Below are positions 11,959 to 21,972 of a DNA stretch of 64,000 nucleotides, one piece after another. Numbering within the stretch: the first letter of the stretch is position 1; every line of letters starts with the position of its first letter. This stretch comes from Azolla caroliniana. Lineage: Eukaryota > Polypodiophyta. The DNA lies in NCBI GenBank assembly GCA_043228905.1, contig JBHGNT010000003.1, positions 1,116,001-1,180,000 of the forward strand, in the 5' to 3' direction. The notes under the pieces were generated by a model that was given only the letters and a program-made list of their open reading frames with translations, was not told the DNA's origin and did no database searches. The position numbers and the translations under genes are program-made.

Positions 11959-12066
11959 TTTAGCATCCGTCTCATTACCAAAGTCCAGCTCATTTCATTG
12001 TCCAAAGCAAACTCAAGGGATTGCATTGATTCTAAAAAATTATTTAGCATCCGTCTCATTACCAAA
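11959..12066. repeat. Tandem target unit: intact empty-site copy beside the transposon
   Basis: An 84-bp unit begins at 11959 (TTTAGCATCCGTCTCATTAC, then CAAAGTCCAGC...). Its first 24 bases recur at 12043-12066, ending CAAA directly against the transposon's left end. The continuation of that second unit (GTCCAACTCATTTCATTGTC and onward) resumes at 27322 on the far side. The unit at 11959-12042 is therefore an uninterrupted copy of the insertion target, differing by one base in about 75. Confidence 0.85.
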
Positions 12067-12102
12067 AACACGTTCACGTTCACAAGTGGAAGGATCGCGC
12101 AT
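12067..12102 (+). repeat. Left terminal inverted repeat of the transposon
   Basis: Begins AACACGTTCACGTTCACAAG. It matches the reverse complement of 27282-27317 at 34 of 36 positions, and the match stops abruptly after GCGCAT. CAAA precedes it. Confidence 0.85.
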
Positions 12103-12434
12103 AAATGGAAGGATAAGGAAAATTTTGGTTGATTTTAGGGCTTTTTCAATGATTTTACAAAACACATTAATACCAGTATCATACATGTTCAAACATACTA
12201 TGAAGAAGGTTAAAAATCCACTATTTTCGTGATTTAGAAGTAACTAAAAAAAGAGGAATTTCAAAAAGTTACATTCTCAATTTATATCACAAACTTTACA
12301 ACCAATGTTATTTTATAAGAAACGATTTTTTAGAAATAATAAGAATTCAAAACACATGCTTTTATATTACTCGATTTGTTACAAGCGGAATGTAGTTACA
12401 CTTAATAGCCAAAAATACATTCATGATCACTCAT

Positions 12435-15196
12435 TTACGGAGAATCACTACTATAACTAATATACAATGACGATTCCTCCTCGTCATCCTCGGATGTACC
12501 AATCAGTGCATTATCTTCGTCATAAACCAAATGGTTTGACTCTAGATTATATGTAGTAGATCTCGTTTGCCTTTGACTCGAGCCACCTTGTAGACCTGAT
12601 AATTTTTCTTTTATTATATCTATTGCTGACTTCCTTAATCGTCCGGCTTTTGTAAGCGTGAAGTCGTACATGATGATATCCACATCAGAGATATCAAGGG
12701 TCGAGGTGTTACGAATGTTTCGTTTCCTCTTCCTTCGTCCCCTTCTTGTTGGGCATTCAATCATCTCCAATGTATACTTACCTGTAAAAGCATTTGCACT
12801 TCTAGTGTTGTACCAATGAACATTTATAGACTTGATCGTGTTTTCTATTTCATGCATTAGCACTTCTAGAATTTTACCAACCCAAAATTGGTGGCCATGT
12901 GAGTTCTCATCAGCCGGCGTTGCAATCACCATCCCCGCCGTGAGCTCTTGCAAATTGCCTTGCCATCTAGCTTCGGCTGCTTTGGTCATCCTTGGTCCCA
13001 CATAAATGTCTCTTTGTTGTGGATGGACCAAACTGTCATTAATCGCATTTGCTGGTTGCTTCAGAGTTTTATTTACACGATCATGTTGCAGCGACCATGT
13101 GAATGGCGTTTCCAAATTCCAATTATCACCAAATATACAATTGTCTATAATTCCTTTCTTATCACTATAAAATACATCCCACCATGACATGTCTTGTTGT
13201 GCGGCATATTTCTTGGCGGCCTCAATATACTTTCTTTTTTCTTCTAAGGCTTGGAGCCATAACCGTTTTTGTTCCGATACCAAGTCACTATGCAACTATC
13301 CTTTCTTCTCAATTGGCATTTGCTTAGCTCCATGGACAATTGTACTTGCATACAAAGTAATAACTGGCAACCACCTTCAGGTTCTCATGTTGTAGAAGAT
13401 GAATATTGTTTAGCATACAAAAGTGTAGAACCACTTATTTCATTTTTCTTTATCATAAAAATATGATTGAAGCTTATATTGTTTAACTTGGCGAGCACTT
13501 TAACATTCCCAACACCCCCATCTGATATATATCTCTTAAAGTCATATACCTCCTTCAAGTGTAACACTTTTGGGCGTGGTGTATATGCATCACAAATGAC
13601 ATCAAATAGTTTAGGTAATGTGAAAGCATCATGCCGAGACAACTGTCTGGAGAATGTGCTAAACATCTGAATTATATGGTAATTTGTGTGGCCAACCAAA
13701 AGAAAATTGACTTTCACTTTTCTAAACAATCCTTGGTTGACCAACATACTTAGATAGCCAAACACAGTTGAATTTTTGTTCTCTCTAGCAGTATTGTCCA
13801 ATTGAATGTATAGAACAGGGGGGAAAGGTTGGCCCCAAGACATCAAAACTCGGTGAATCACTGTAATTGTTAGGTTAGGGTCATTGTGAACATTGGGGTA
13901 TGTAATGAAGACGTGAGGTCCAACAGACCTATTATAAGCTAAGCATCCCACAAAGTGCATTTGAACAAGGCACTCATCATTGACGTCTTTGGGGAGCCTC
14001 CGCATATGCGGCAAGCACGTCTTCTTCTGGTCCATGCCATCTATCATTAAGCACATGTATTGTTTGGGCCTCTTCAAACACTTATCTCTATGATGCATCG
14101 CCTTCTTTCGTTCTAACGATTGTGCCTCACGATGCTCTTGTAGTAACTTCTTACTCATATCCTTTTCCATTGATGTCTTTGCACCTTTAGCCAAACTTTT
14201 AAGATTTGCACAAATGGAGCAATACCCCATGCGTACTTTACGTGGAATGATAACATTTGAAAACTGAGCTCTCCATAATCTTGTGAATTGGCTATATGTG
14301 AGAGACTTATTACATGAACCCACCATATCAAATCGATAGACATCATAAACTTCCCGACGTGTGTAATTATCAGAGAGGTGCATCCTACCTGTAGTGGGCA
14401 TTACTTCACAATTTAACTGAAAGTAAGTTTTCATCCAACCAATAGCATGTCTTCCAGTTGCACCTTTCATACTTGGAACCTCTTTACAATTGAGCATCTG
14501 ATCCCCGCTAAGTAGACGTTGTTGTACTCTATGTAGCCGCATGTTACTAACACATAACACAATTTTGAATGCAACTCTACATATCTGTTGTGCATGGAAG
14601 ATATAATACTCGAATGATACTTTGATCCCCGTACATTTGTCAAACACTAGTTGCATATGTGACCCGGGGTAAGTGTCTTGCTCATCACCAGTCATCGAAA
14701 AATAGTATCGCCTTAATTCTCGCAACTTTGATTTTCCAATCATAGACATACAACCACGGGCACAACATATTTTTTTGACATCAAATCCAATCTGTTTGTC
14801 TGATGTCACCAAGCGTGGGATTCTTCTAATATGCATAGGGCTTCCAAATTTCTCTTCCTACATAGAAGTTGGTGTAACCTTGTTACTATCTAATTCTTTG
14901 TTGTGACCATCGCCCATGATATTTGATGTTTCATTGGCACTATCTTCATTCTCCGTATCTTTATTAATATCGTATTCTTCAATAGAGAACTCTTCACATG
15001 TGTCATTATTCACATTCGTTGTAGGTGAAGATGAGCTCAGACAATACTCTTCGATAGAATATGGTGAGTCTGCTGACAGACAATATTCTTCAATAGAAAA
15101 TGGTGAGTATGTCGACAAACAATACTCTTCGGTAGAAAACGAAGAGTCTGATGACAAACAATATTTTTCAATCGAGAATGGTGAATCTTCACTCAT
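12435..15196 (-). pseudogene. DUF7869-like probable transposase, interrupted
   Basis: The start is ATG 15196. Residues 1-112 form an acidic, repetitive leader with four SPFSIEEYCLS-like repeats. A TAG at 14860-14858 interrupts the frame, which then continues in the same register (14857-13385). This core has a C-rich segment (MGYCSICANLKSL), MIDGMDQ (about 14040), LYIQLDNTARENKN (about 13790) and FLLVGHTNYHIIQMFS (about 13680). That pattern of acidic motifs looks like an RNase-H-fold transposase and matches what I know of DUF7869 proteins. After a frame break near 13390 and another stop at about 13298 the C-terminal part (13295-12435) follows: a W-rich segment, a basic RRGRRKRKRN stretch, and an acidic tail. 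The third acidic motif, expected as H-x-x-D-x, reads HTNYHIIQ. Family assignment is by recognition only; the transposase role is inference. It diverges from the methyltransferase gene across a 780-bp spacer. Confidence 0.7.
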
Positions 15197-15976
15197 GGCT
15201 TAAGGTCCACACTGAGCTCTTTAAGTTATGTGCTTAGGCTAACATAAAAAACGGATAAGCTCCTCTCTAAACAGAAGCTCCCTCAATATAATGTCTATAT
15301 TATTTAATATTATATTAATACAATACATAAAGATATTATTTTTAATATAATAATTGTATTCAACATATTAATAATTACTTAAACTAGTCTGTATAAAGTT
15401 AAATCAAGTATAATATAATTACAATCATTACCAAACCATATATATGTTGGATTAAAGTTAAAATCATTGGTTAATGAATGGCACCCATATTTAATATAGA
15501 ACTTCTCAGTCATTGGTTCATTCATGCCCACCATTTTAAATATAAGACTTTTCAATCATTGGTTCATTCATGCCCACATCTTTAATACAAAGCAATTAAG
15601 AGTCATAAAAATGTTGCTTTGAGTAATCAATCATTGAACCACCTCTATCATTGTTTCCTTCATGACCTTCAAAGTCATTGTATGTTATTTTGACTATAAA
15701 ATAATCATCAATATGTTAGTTTGACTTTGTAATCATTGATGCAATCATAAGTAACTCTGGTTAAAGTGATTGTGGTTACTAACTAACTAACCTCAAGCTT
15801 GCCAACCCTGGTTAAAGTGACGATGGTTACTTTAACCAATGTGGTCAATCCCTATAAATAGGAAGACCTCATCATATTTCAATCACACGAAGCACAAGAG
15901 CACATAGAGCAAACAGAGCACACAGAGCACGAAGCACGAAAGCGAGATCTCCGCCTAAACATCGACAAGATCAACC
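15197..15976. promoter_or_regulatory. Divergent intergenic promoter region with TATA box
   Basis: This spacer separates the start codons of the two divergent transposon genes. On the plus strand CCTATAAATAGG (15851-15862) is a good plant TATA box, 115-125 bp upstream of the ATG at 15977. The leader in between has repeated AGCACA/GAGCACA words. Upstream, 15470-15600 holds repeated blocks of TCATTGGTTCATTCATGCCC. No clear TATA box stands out for the minus-strand gene in the AT-rich half. Confidence 0.6.
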
Positions 15977-16011
15977 ATGTCTTCAAAGAAAATCGAGCGC
16001 CAGGACTCTAG
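15977..16011 (+). CDS. Exon 1 of the ParB-methyltransferase gene
   Basis: The start codon lies in ACCATG context 115-125 bp after a TATA box. Eleven codons and two bases precede the donor AG|GTAAGC. The missing third base is the first G of exon 2 at 21922, giving Arg and an open frame onward. This exon was recognised only by joining across the copia insertion. Confidence 0.7.
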
Positions 16012-16060
16012 GTAAGCCTCTAACACTATGGACATTTTTGTAAATATGTTTTAGCACTCA

Positions 16061-16455
16061 GGATCTCGATACGGCATATTGAGTTCTTGTTTGAAGTTTA
16101 GGTTTTATATAGGAACTCGATACGCCGTATCGAGTTCCTGTATAATGTTTGTGTTTTATACAGGAACTCGATACGGCGTATCGAGTTCCTATATTATGTT
16201 TGTGTTTTAAATAGGAACTCGATACGGCGTATCGAGTTCCTATATGGCGTATCGAGCTCCTGTATTATTATGTTTGTGTTTTATACAGGGACTCGATACC
16301 TGTATAAAGTTCTTGTTTTATACAGGAACTCCATACACTGTATCGAGTTCCTGTGTAAAGTATGTGTTTGATACATGAACTCGATACATCGAGTTCATGT
16401 ATAGACACGAACTATATACAGGAACACGATACAACGTATCGAGTTCCTATATAAA
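16061..16455. repeat. Array of 29-bp palindromes in intron 1
   Basis: Three perfect copies lie at 16111-16139, 16162-16190 and 16213-16241, 51 bp apart. Each has the arm AGGAACTCGATAC (or one base different at the edge), a 3-nt centre (GCC or GGC) and the exact complementary arm. About five degenerate copies or half-copies flank them (for example near 16061, 16323, 16376 and 16420). Spacers are T-rich with a repeated ATGTTTGTGTTTTATA. Each unit can form a hairpin or bind a dimeric protein. Its core, CGATAC-N3-GTATCG, matches in position and nearly in sequence the core of the array at 29160-31150. Confidence 0.95.
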
Positions 16456-16774
16456 ACACACAATTTAAAGAGGAATATTGTGTCTTTGGGGCAACAATTT
16501 AGTATTGTGTGAAAAGATATCAAATTTTCTGTCAAAATCAGACTTTTTTTATGGAGATTTGCCATATTTTGTAACAAATAGGGGCCTTAATTATAAAGGT
16601 TTTATGACCTAGTATAGCTTAAAATAGTAGAAAATAACCCACAAATTACCTTTACGATACCAAATTCAAGTCTATCATATGCAAATTCTCTAGAATATGG
16701 ATATGAAATTAATATAAGCCATACCTACCCTTCAAGATAATATATATCATTGTATACTTATTAAGATATATATT

Positions 16775-17504
16775 TGTTGGGAGACACGTCCCTTCGGATG
16801 GTGCAGACCCGGTGAGAACCGGATGAGGAGTACCCGGCTATGGAGAGCCGGATGGTGCAGACCCGGTGAGAACCGGATGAGGAGTACCCGGCTATGGAGA
16901 GCCGGATGGTGCAGAACCGGTGAGAACCGGATGAGGAGTACCCGGCTACGGAGAGCCGGATGGTGCAGACCCGGTGAGAACCGGATGAGGAGTACCCGGC
17001 TACGGAGAGTCGGATGGTGCAGACCCGGTGAGGAATGCTTATCGGATGAAGAGACATATTTGTAAATATGTTTCTGAGAGTCCATCGTGGCTACATTTGT
17101 AAATAACCGAAAAGTCATATTAGTATAAATATGACTTAGGGCAACCTTTTAGATAGTGGTTGTTATTTCTTGTTGGTGCAAGAAGAAGAGGGAGCGCGTA
17201 ACAGTGTACAGAGAGAGAGAGAGAAAGAGGTCGTTGCCTCTGTTGTAACCGCCGCTTGTGGCGAAGATCGTGAGCACGAGGTCGTTGCCTCCGTGAACTC
17301 ACTGTTGTACATTCTAACATAGTGATAGTTTGCAGCTTGTGGGCTGCCGTGGTTTTTCCCTTAGTTTGGGTTTTCCACGTAAACATCCTGTGTACATTTT
17401 TCTTCTCCTTTGTGTCGCGTGTTTTCCGTTTCCTGTTTTCTGTGTATGATTCTAAGCTCGGTTGTGGCCGAGCATTGTGCATAAGGAGCGTTGAGTTCCC
17501 GTCA
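16775..17504 (+). repeat. 5' LTR of copia element (730 bp)
   Basis: Starts TGTTGGGAGAC, ends CCCGTCA. It contains the 54-bp minisatellite at 16796-17034 and the shared 3' block TTTTCTGTGTATGATTCTAA near 17437-17456. Confidence 0.9.
16796..17034 (+). repeat. 54-bp tandem repeat inside the 5' LTR
   Basis: Units begin GGATGGTGCAGACCCGGTGA at 16796, 16850, 16904, 16958 and 17012 (the last is partial). Units differ by one to two bases. The 3' LTR has just over one unit. Confidence 0.95.
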
Positions 17505-17506
17505 AG

Positions 17507-17518
17507 TGGTATCAGAGC
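17507..17518 (+). other. Copia primer-binding site
   Basis: TGGTATCAGAGC, the standard complement of the 3' end of plant initiator tRNA-Met, two bases after the LTR end. Confidence 0.95.
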
Positions 17519-17533
17519 GAAACGACACAGAAA

Positions 17534-18631
17534 ATGGACGAATCGTTTGGTGGCATGTTCAAGCTCACCGGCTCCAACTATTCAGTGTGGAAGTCGAAGA
17601 TGAGGGACATGCTCGTGGTTAAAGACCTCTGGCTACCGGTTCAGTTCGGGGACAAGAGACCGGACAAAATCGACGCTGCGATATGGGAGGTGATGCACAT
17701 GAAGACAACGGCGTACATACGGTGCTTCAGCGACATGAGCCTGTACAACAACTTCAATGAAGAGAGCAAGGCTCATGAGCTCTGGGAGAAGATCGACATA
17801 ATGTTTCAAAACAAAAATGTTGTTAATCAGGTTTCGGTATTCCGGAAGCTAGTAAGACTCTGGTACCAAGATGGCTCCAGCATGGCGGAGCACATGAATG
17901 CCTTCCAGGGGCTGATCCACCAGGCAACTTCATTGGAAGTACCTCTCGCCGATGAGGTACTTGCGCTACTCCTGCTCGGTTCCCTCCCGGATAGCTGGGA
18001 GACGTTGGTTGTCACTTTGGGCAACGCTGGGCCGGAAGGAAAGCGGTTATCCCTAGCGAGAGTAAAGTCGAGCTTGCTAGATGAGGAGGCGCGTTGGAAG
18101 GATAAAGATACGAGCTCCGACTCCAAAGCGCTCCTTACCGAATCGGAACGCGGAAGACATAGAAACCGTAGTCCCCAGAACCGGGAGAAGTCGGGGACAC
18201 GGTCAAAGTCAAGGGGGAGGCCTACTTGCTTTTGTTGCGGCAAGCCGGGACACTTCCAAAAGAACTGTCAGCATTTCCGAAAAGACAAGGAAATCGACGG
18301 TACCGATTCGAAGCGGACCCCGGACCGGAACGGTAAAGACCGGAGGGGGCCGGACCGGAAGGGAACAATGGAAATCGTGGCAAGCGAAGAAGAGTTGATG
18401 CTCATCACCGAGGAGAGTGAGATAAACCTTGCCGACGACAAGACGACTTGGGTGGTAGACTCCGGAGCGTCATTCCACCTTACCCCGGACCGAAAATGCT
18501 TCTCATCCTACTCAACCGGTGATCATGGCTGTGTCCGGATGGGGAATGAAGGTACATGCCGAATTGTCGGCATAGGAGACGTGTGGTTGACAACACCAAC
18601 CGGATGCAAGATGTTGCTGAAGGATGTCTAA
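17534..18631 (+). CDS. Copia gag and protease (5' part of polyprotein)
   Basis: The ATG at 17534 follows the primer-binding site. Gag begins MDESFGGMFKLTGSNYSVWK and continues with the UBN2-type gag region. A CCHC zinc knuckle (CFCCGKPGHFQKNC) lies at about residues 234-247. The aspartic protease motif WVVDSGASFHLTP is at about residues 311-323. The frame ends at TAA 18629-18631 immediately after LKDV, where copia proteins normally continue with H-V-P; the next codons do read HVPKVHLNLISAGQL, so this stop is a mutation. The protease active site is intact. Confidence 0.9.
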   Translation: MDESFGGMFKLTGSNYSVWKSKMRDMLVVKDLWLPVQFGDKRPDKIDAAIWEVMHMKTTAYIRCFSDMSLYNNFNEESKAHELWEKIDIMFQNKNVVNQVSVFRKLVRLWYQDGSSMAEHMNAFQGLIHQATSLEVPLADEVLALLLLGSLPDSWETLVVTLGNAGPEGKRLSLARVKSSLLDEEARWKDKDTSSDSKALLTESERGRHRNRSPQNREKSGTRSKSRGRPTCFCCGKPGHFQKNCQHFRKDKEIDGTDSKRTPDRNGKDRRGPDRKGTMEIVASEEELMLITEESEINLADDKTTWVVDSGASFHLTPDRKCFSSYSTGDHGCVRMGNEGTCRIVGIGDVWLTTPTGCKMLLKDV

Positions 18632-20042
18632 CACGTTCCGAAGGTTCATCTGAACCTGATATCAGCCGGTCAGCTAGATGATGAAGGCTACACGGTTAGC
18701 ATCCAGAACGGTGTTATGAAGTTCAGCAAAGGGAGCCAGGAAGGTAAACACGTTGTACATGATGAATGCCTGGTTATGTCCGGAGGAAGTGAACGTGGCA
18801 TCCGACACTGCCGGTAAGCTGTGGCACATGGGCGAGAAGGGGATGAAGAGGCTTTTAGATGACAACCTCATTCCAATGAAGAACGTGCACTTGGAGAAGT
18901 GCACTGATTGCCTGGCCGGTAAGCAAAACCGGACCTCCTTCTGACCAAGGCCACCGATGAGACGTAATGCACCATTGGAGTTGGTGCATACTGATGTGTG
19001 TCAAGTGGACACGAAGTCACATGCAGGATCGCAATACTTCGTGACGTTCATAGATGACCACAGCCGGAAGCTGTGGGCCACACCGTTGAAGACGAAGGAT
19101 CAGGTGTTATCCGTCTTCAAAGAGCTCCACCCGAGAGTGGAAAGAGAAACCAACTGGAAGCTGAAGGCGGTTCGAGCAGATAACGGAGGAGAATACCGGG
19201 GGCAGTTCGAGGAGTACTGCCGCTCGAAGGGAATCCGGCTCGAATTTACCGTGCTGAAGACGCCGGAACTAAACGGACTGGCCGAGAGGATGAACCGGAC
19301 CATAATGGAGAGAGTCCGAAGTATGCTAGCGCATGCAAAACTACCCAAGAAGTTTTGGGCTGAGGCACTGTCGACGGCGACATATGTGATAAATAGATCA
19401 CCCTCAGTACCCTTGGACGGAGACACGCCACAGAGAGTGTGGACTGGTAAGGAAGTATCCTACCGTCATCTGAAGGTGTTCGGGTGTCTCGCGTACGTGC
19501 ATGTAGCTAAGGACCGGAGAGGAAAGTTAGATCCAAAGACCCGGCCATGCATATTCCTTGGTTACGGTGACAATCAGTTCGGCTACCGAGTGTGGGACCT
19601 GGTCAACAAGAAGGTATTCCGGAGTCGAGATATTATCTTCATGGAGGACAAGACGCTCGCCGACTGGGAGTCGGAGAAGAAGATAATGAACTCCGAGTCG
19701 ACCGGTAAGGATCGATTCTACGATGAGCAGACCGAACCGGCGAGAGACCGGTTAGCACTCGAAGAACCAGCCGGATACGGTGAGGATACCGAACAGGCTG
19801 AAGAAGAAGTAGAGGAAGCCGAATCCGGAACCGGCCAAGACCCCGAATCGGATTCGGATGAAGAGCAAATGGAGGAGCCGGTTAGCGAAGCCCGAAGACG
19901 GAGATATCCTCTCAGAGAGAGAAGGGTCCCCCGGAGATTTCCGGATGCAAAGCATGTTCTGCTGACCGATGAGGGGGAGCCGGAAAGCTTCGAAGAAGCG
20001 AAGGATGACACCCACAGCCGCAAATGGTTAACCCATGCATGA
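18632..20042 (+). pseudogene. Copia integrase region, broken
   Basis: After the stop at 18631 the frame continues to about 18745 and then shifts. The pre-integrase segment (DNLIPMKNVHLEKCTDCLAGK) occupies 18840-18920, followed by a TGA at 18942-18944. The integrase core is in the open frame 18957-20042, with LELVHTDVC, VRADNGGEY and LNGLAERMNRT giving the D, D and E positions. VFGCLAYVHVAKDRRGK and FLGYGDNQFGYRVWDL mark its C-terminal side, as in the fragment at 1-586. A frameshift at about 20030-20040 separates it from RT. Confidence 0.9.
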
Positions 20043-21546
20043 TGAGATGGATTCCCTGCATGAGAACCATACGTACAAATTGGTGGAGTTGTCGAAAGGA
20101 AAGCGGGCACTCCGAAACAAGTGGGTGTACAAGTTGAAACTGGGAGATGCCAGCAACCCCGCGAGATACAAAGCCAGGATCGTGGTGAAGGGGTTCCAGC
20201 AGAAGAAGGGCGTGGACTTCAACGAGATATTTGCCCCGGTAGTAAAGATGACCTCCATCCGGACGATGCTGAGTATAGCGGCAAGCATGGACCTCGAGGT
20301 AGAACAGCTGGACGTGAAGATGGCATTCCTTCACGGCGACCTCGATGAGGAGATCTACATGCAGCAACCGGAGGGATTTGTGGAGAAAGGGAAGGAGCAC
20401 CTGGTATGCTGGTTGAAGAAGAGCCTCTACGGGTTGAAGTAGGCCCCCCGGCAATGGTACCGGAAGTTCGACTCCTTCATGGCCAATCAAGGGTACCACA
20501 AGACGCAGGCCGATCACTGCATGTTTGTGAAGACGTTTGAAGGAGGCGACTTCCTGATACTCCTTCTGTACGTGGATGACATGTTGATCATCGGACGGGA
20601 CCAAGTCAAAATACGGATGCTGAAGAAGGCTCTCAACCGGACCTTCTCAATGAAAGACTTGGGTCCGGCAAGACAGATGCTGGGGATGCACATCATTCGG
20701 GACCGGTCAAACAAGCAATTATGGTTGTCACAGGAGAAGTACGTGACAAAGGTGCTTCACCGGTTCAACATGTCAGATGCGAAACCGGTCGGATCGACAC
20801 TTCCGGCAAACTGCAGGTTATCCGGTAAGCAAAGCCCGAAGACGAAAGCAGAGAAGGCAGATATGATGAAGATTCCATATGCCTCTGCCGTCGGGAGCTT
20901 AATGTACCCGATGGTGTGTACCCGACCGGATATAGGATACGCAGTCGGAGTGGTGAGCCGGTTCATGAGCAATCCCGGCAAGGAGCATTGGAACGCAGTC
21001 AAATGGATACTCCAGTATTTGAAGGGCACTTCAAATATGTGTCTCCGATTCGGCTTCAGAAAACCCCAAGTTGACGGTTTCACCGATTCGGACATGTCGG
21101 CTGATGTGGATACCAGCCGGTCTACATCCGGGTATGTAATGACATATGCAGGGGGAGCTGTTTCGTGGCAGTCGAGGCTGCAGAAGACGGTTGCATTGTC
21201 AACCACGGAGGCGGAGTACATGGCAGCTGTGGAAGCCGGCAAGGAAATCTTATGGATGAAGGACTTCATCGGAGAGCTCGGTATCCGGCAAGAAGAATAC
21301 CGGCTCTATTGCGACAGTCAAAGTGCCATCCATCTTGCTAAGAATGCGGCCTACCATTCCCGGACGAAGCATATCCAGCGAAGATATCACTGGATCTGGG
21401 AAAGAGTAGATGACCAGGAGTTCGCACTGACGAAGATCCACACGACCGAGAACGGGTCAGATATGCTGACCAAAGTTCTGATACCCGACAAGCTGGATGC
21501 ATGCCGGAAGAGGATCAGACTAGTAAGACACCCCATGGCGGAGTGA
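20035..21546 (+). pseudogene. Copia reverse transcriptase and RNase H, one stop codon
   Basis: RT starts at 20035 (MDSLHENHTYKLVE), with KARIVVKGFQQKKGVDF, LDVKMAFLHGDLDEEIYM and YGLK. A TAG at 20440-20442 stands where a glutamine is usual (K-x-APRQWY). The frame then continues, with the catalytic LLYVDDMLIIG near 20570-20600 and LGMHII. The RNase H part has FTDSDMSADVDTSRSTSGYV, LSTTEAEYMA and DSQSAIHLAKN, and ends at 21546. Only the single nonsense codon interrupts this region. Confidence 0.9.
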
Positions 21547-21556
21547 AGGGGGAGTT
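21545..21556 (+). other. Polypurine tract
   Basis: GAAGGGGGAGTT directly before the 3' LTR, in the usual place for plus-strand priming. Confidence 0.85.
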
Positions 21557-21718
21557 TGTTGGGAGACAGGTCCCTCCGGATGGTGCAGACCCGGTGAGAA
21601 TCGGATGAGGAGTACCCAGCTACGGAGAGCCGGATGGTGCAACCAGATGTTTTCTGTGTATGATTCTAAGCTCGGTTGTGGCCGAGCGTTGTGCATAAGG
21701 AGCGTTGAATTCCCGTCA
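21557..21718 (+). repeat. 3' LTR of copia element, internally deleted (162 bp)
   Basis: Starts TGTTGGGAGACAGG and ends CCCGTCA, matching both ends of the 5' LTR, but jumps from the first minisatellite unit to the 3' block TTTTCTGTGTATGATTCTAA. About 570 bp present in the 5' LTR is missing. The first 86 shared bases show five differences. Confidence 0.9.
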
Positions 21719-21972
21719 ATATTTTCTAAGTTGAATAGCCCTTACTAGAATGGATTTCTGAATAAAGGACTACCATGTTCACTCAATGCATGATTGATAT
21801 TTATAGTTTACCACAAATCGCTTGCTAGTTTTTGACTTCGTCTAATTATGTGTATTTTAATATACAACCTTAATCTACATGACCACCTAAGTTATGTTTT
21901 CACATGTCCTTTCTTAAATAGGTCGTTTGACAACTTGTCAGACCGACCTATGAAGAAGATAAAGCTCCGCGT

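Larger units (their letters stand above)
16775..21718 (+). mobile_element. Ty1/copia LTR retrotransposon, inactive, inserted in intron 1
   Basis: A 5-bp target duplication ATATT (16770-16774 and 21719-21723) bounds the element. Parts in order: 5' LTR 16775-17504, primer-binding site 17507-17518, gag-protease 17534-18631, integrase, reverse transcriptase, RNase H to 21546, polypurine tract 21545-21556, 3' LTR 21557-21718. Domain order (integrase before RT) is diagnostic for copia. Three in-frame stops and at least two frameshifts disable it. It is in the same orientation as the host methyltransferase gene and sits in its first intron. Its codon use is GC-richer than the surrounding DNA. Confidence 0.95.

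Noticed and set aside
16747-17118. Repetitive open frames across the copia LTR
   Set aside because: They arise from the 54-bp minisatellite, whose length is a multiple of three; they overlap the LTR and have no start context.
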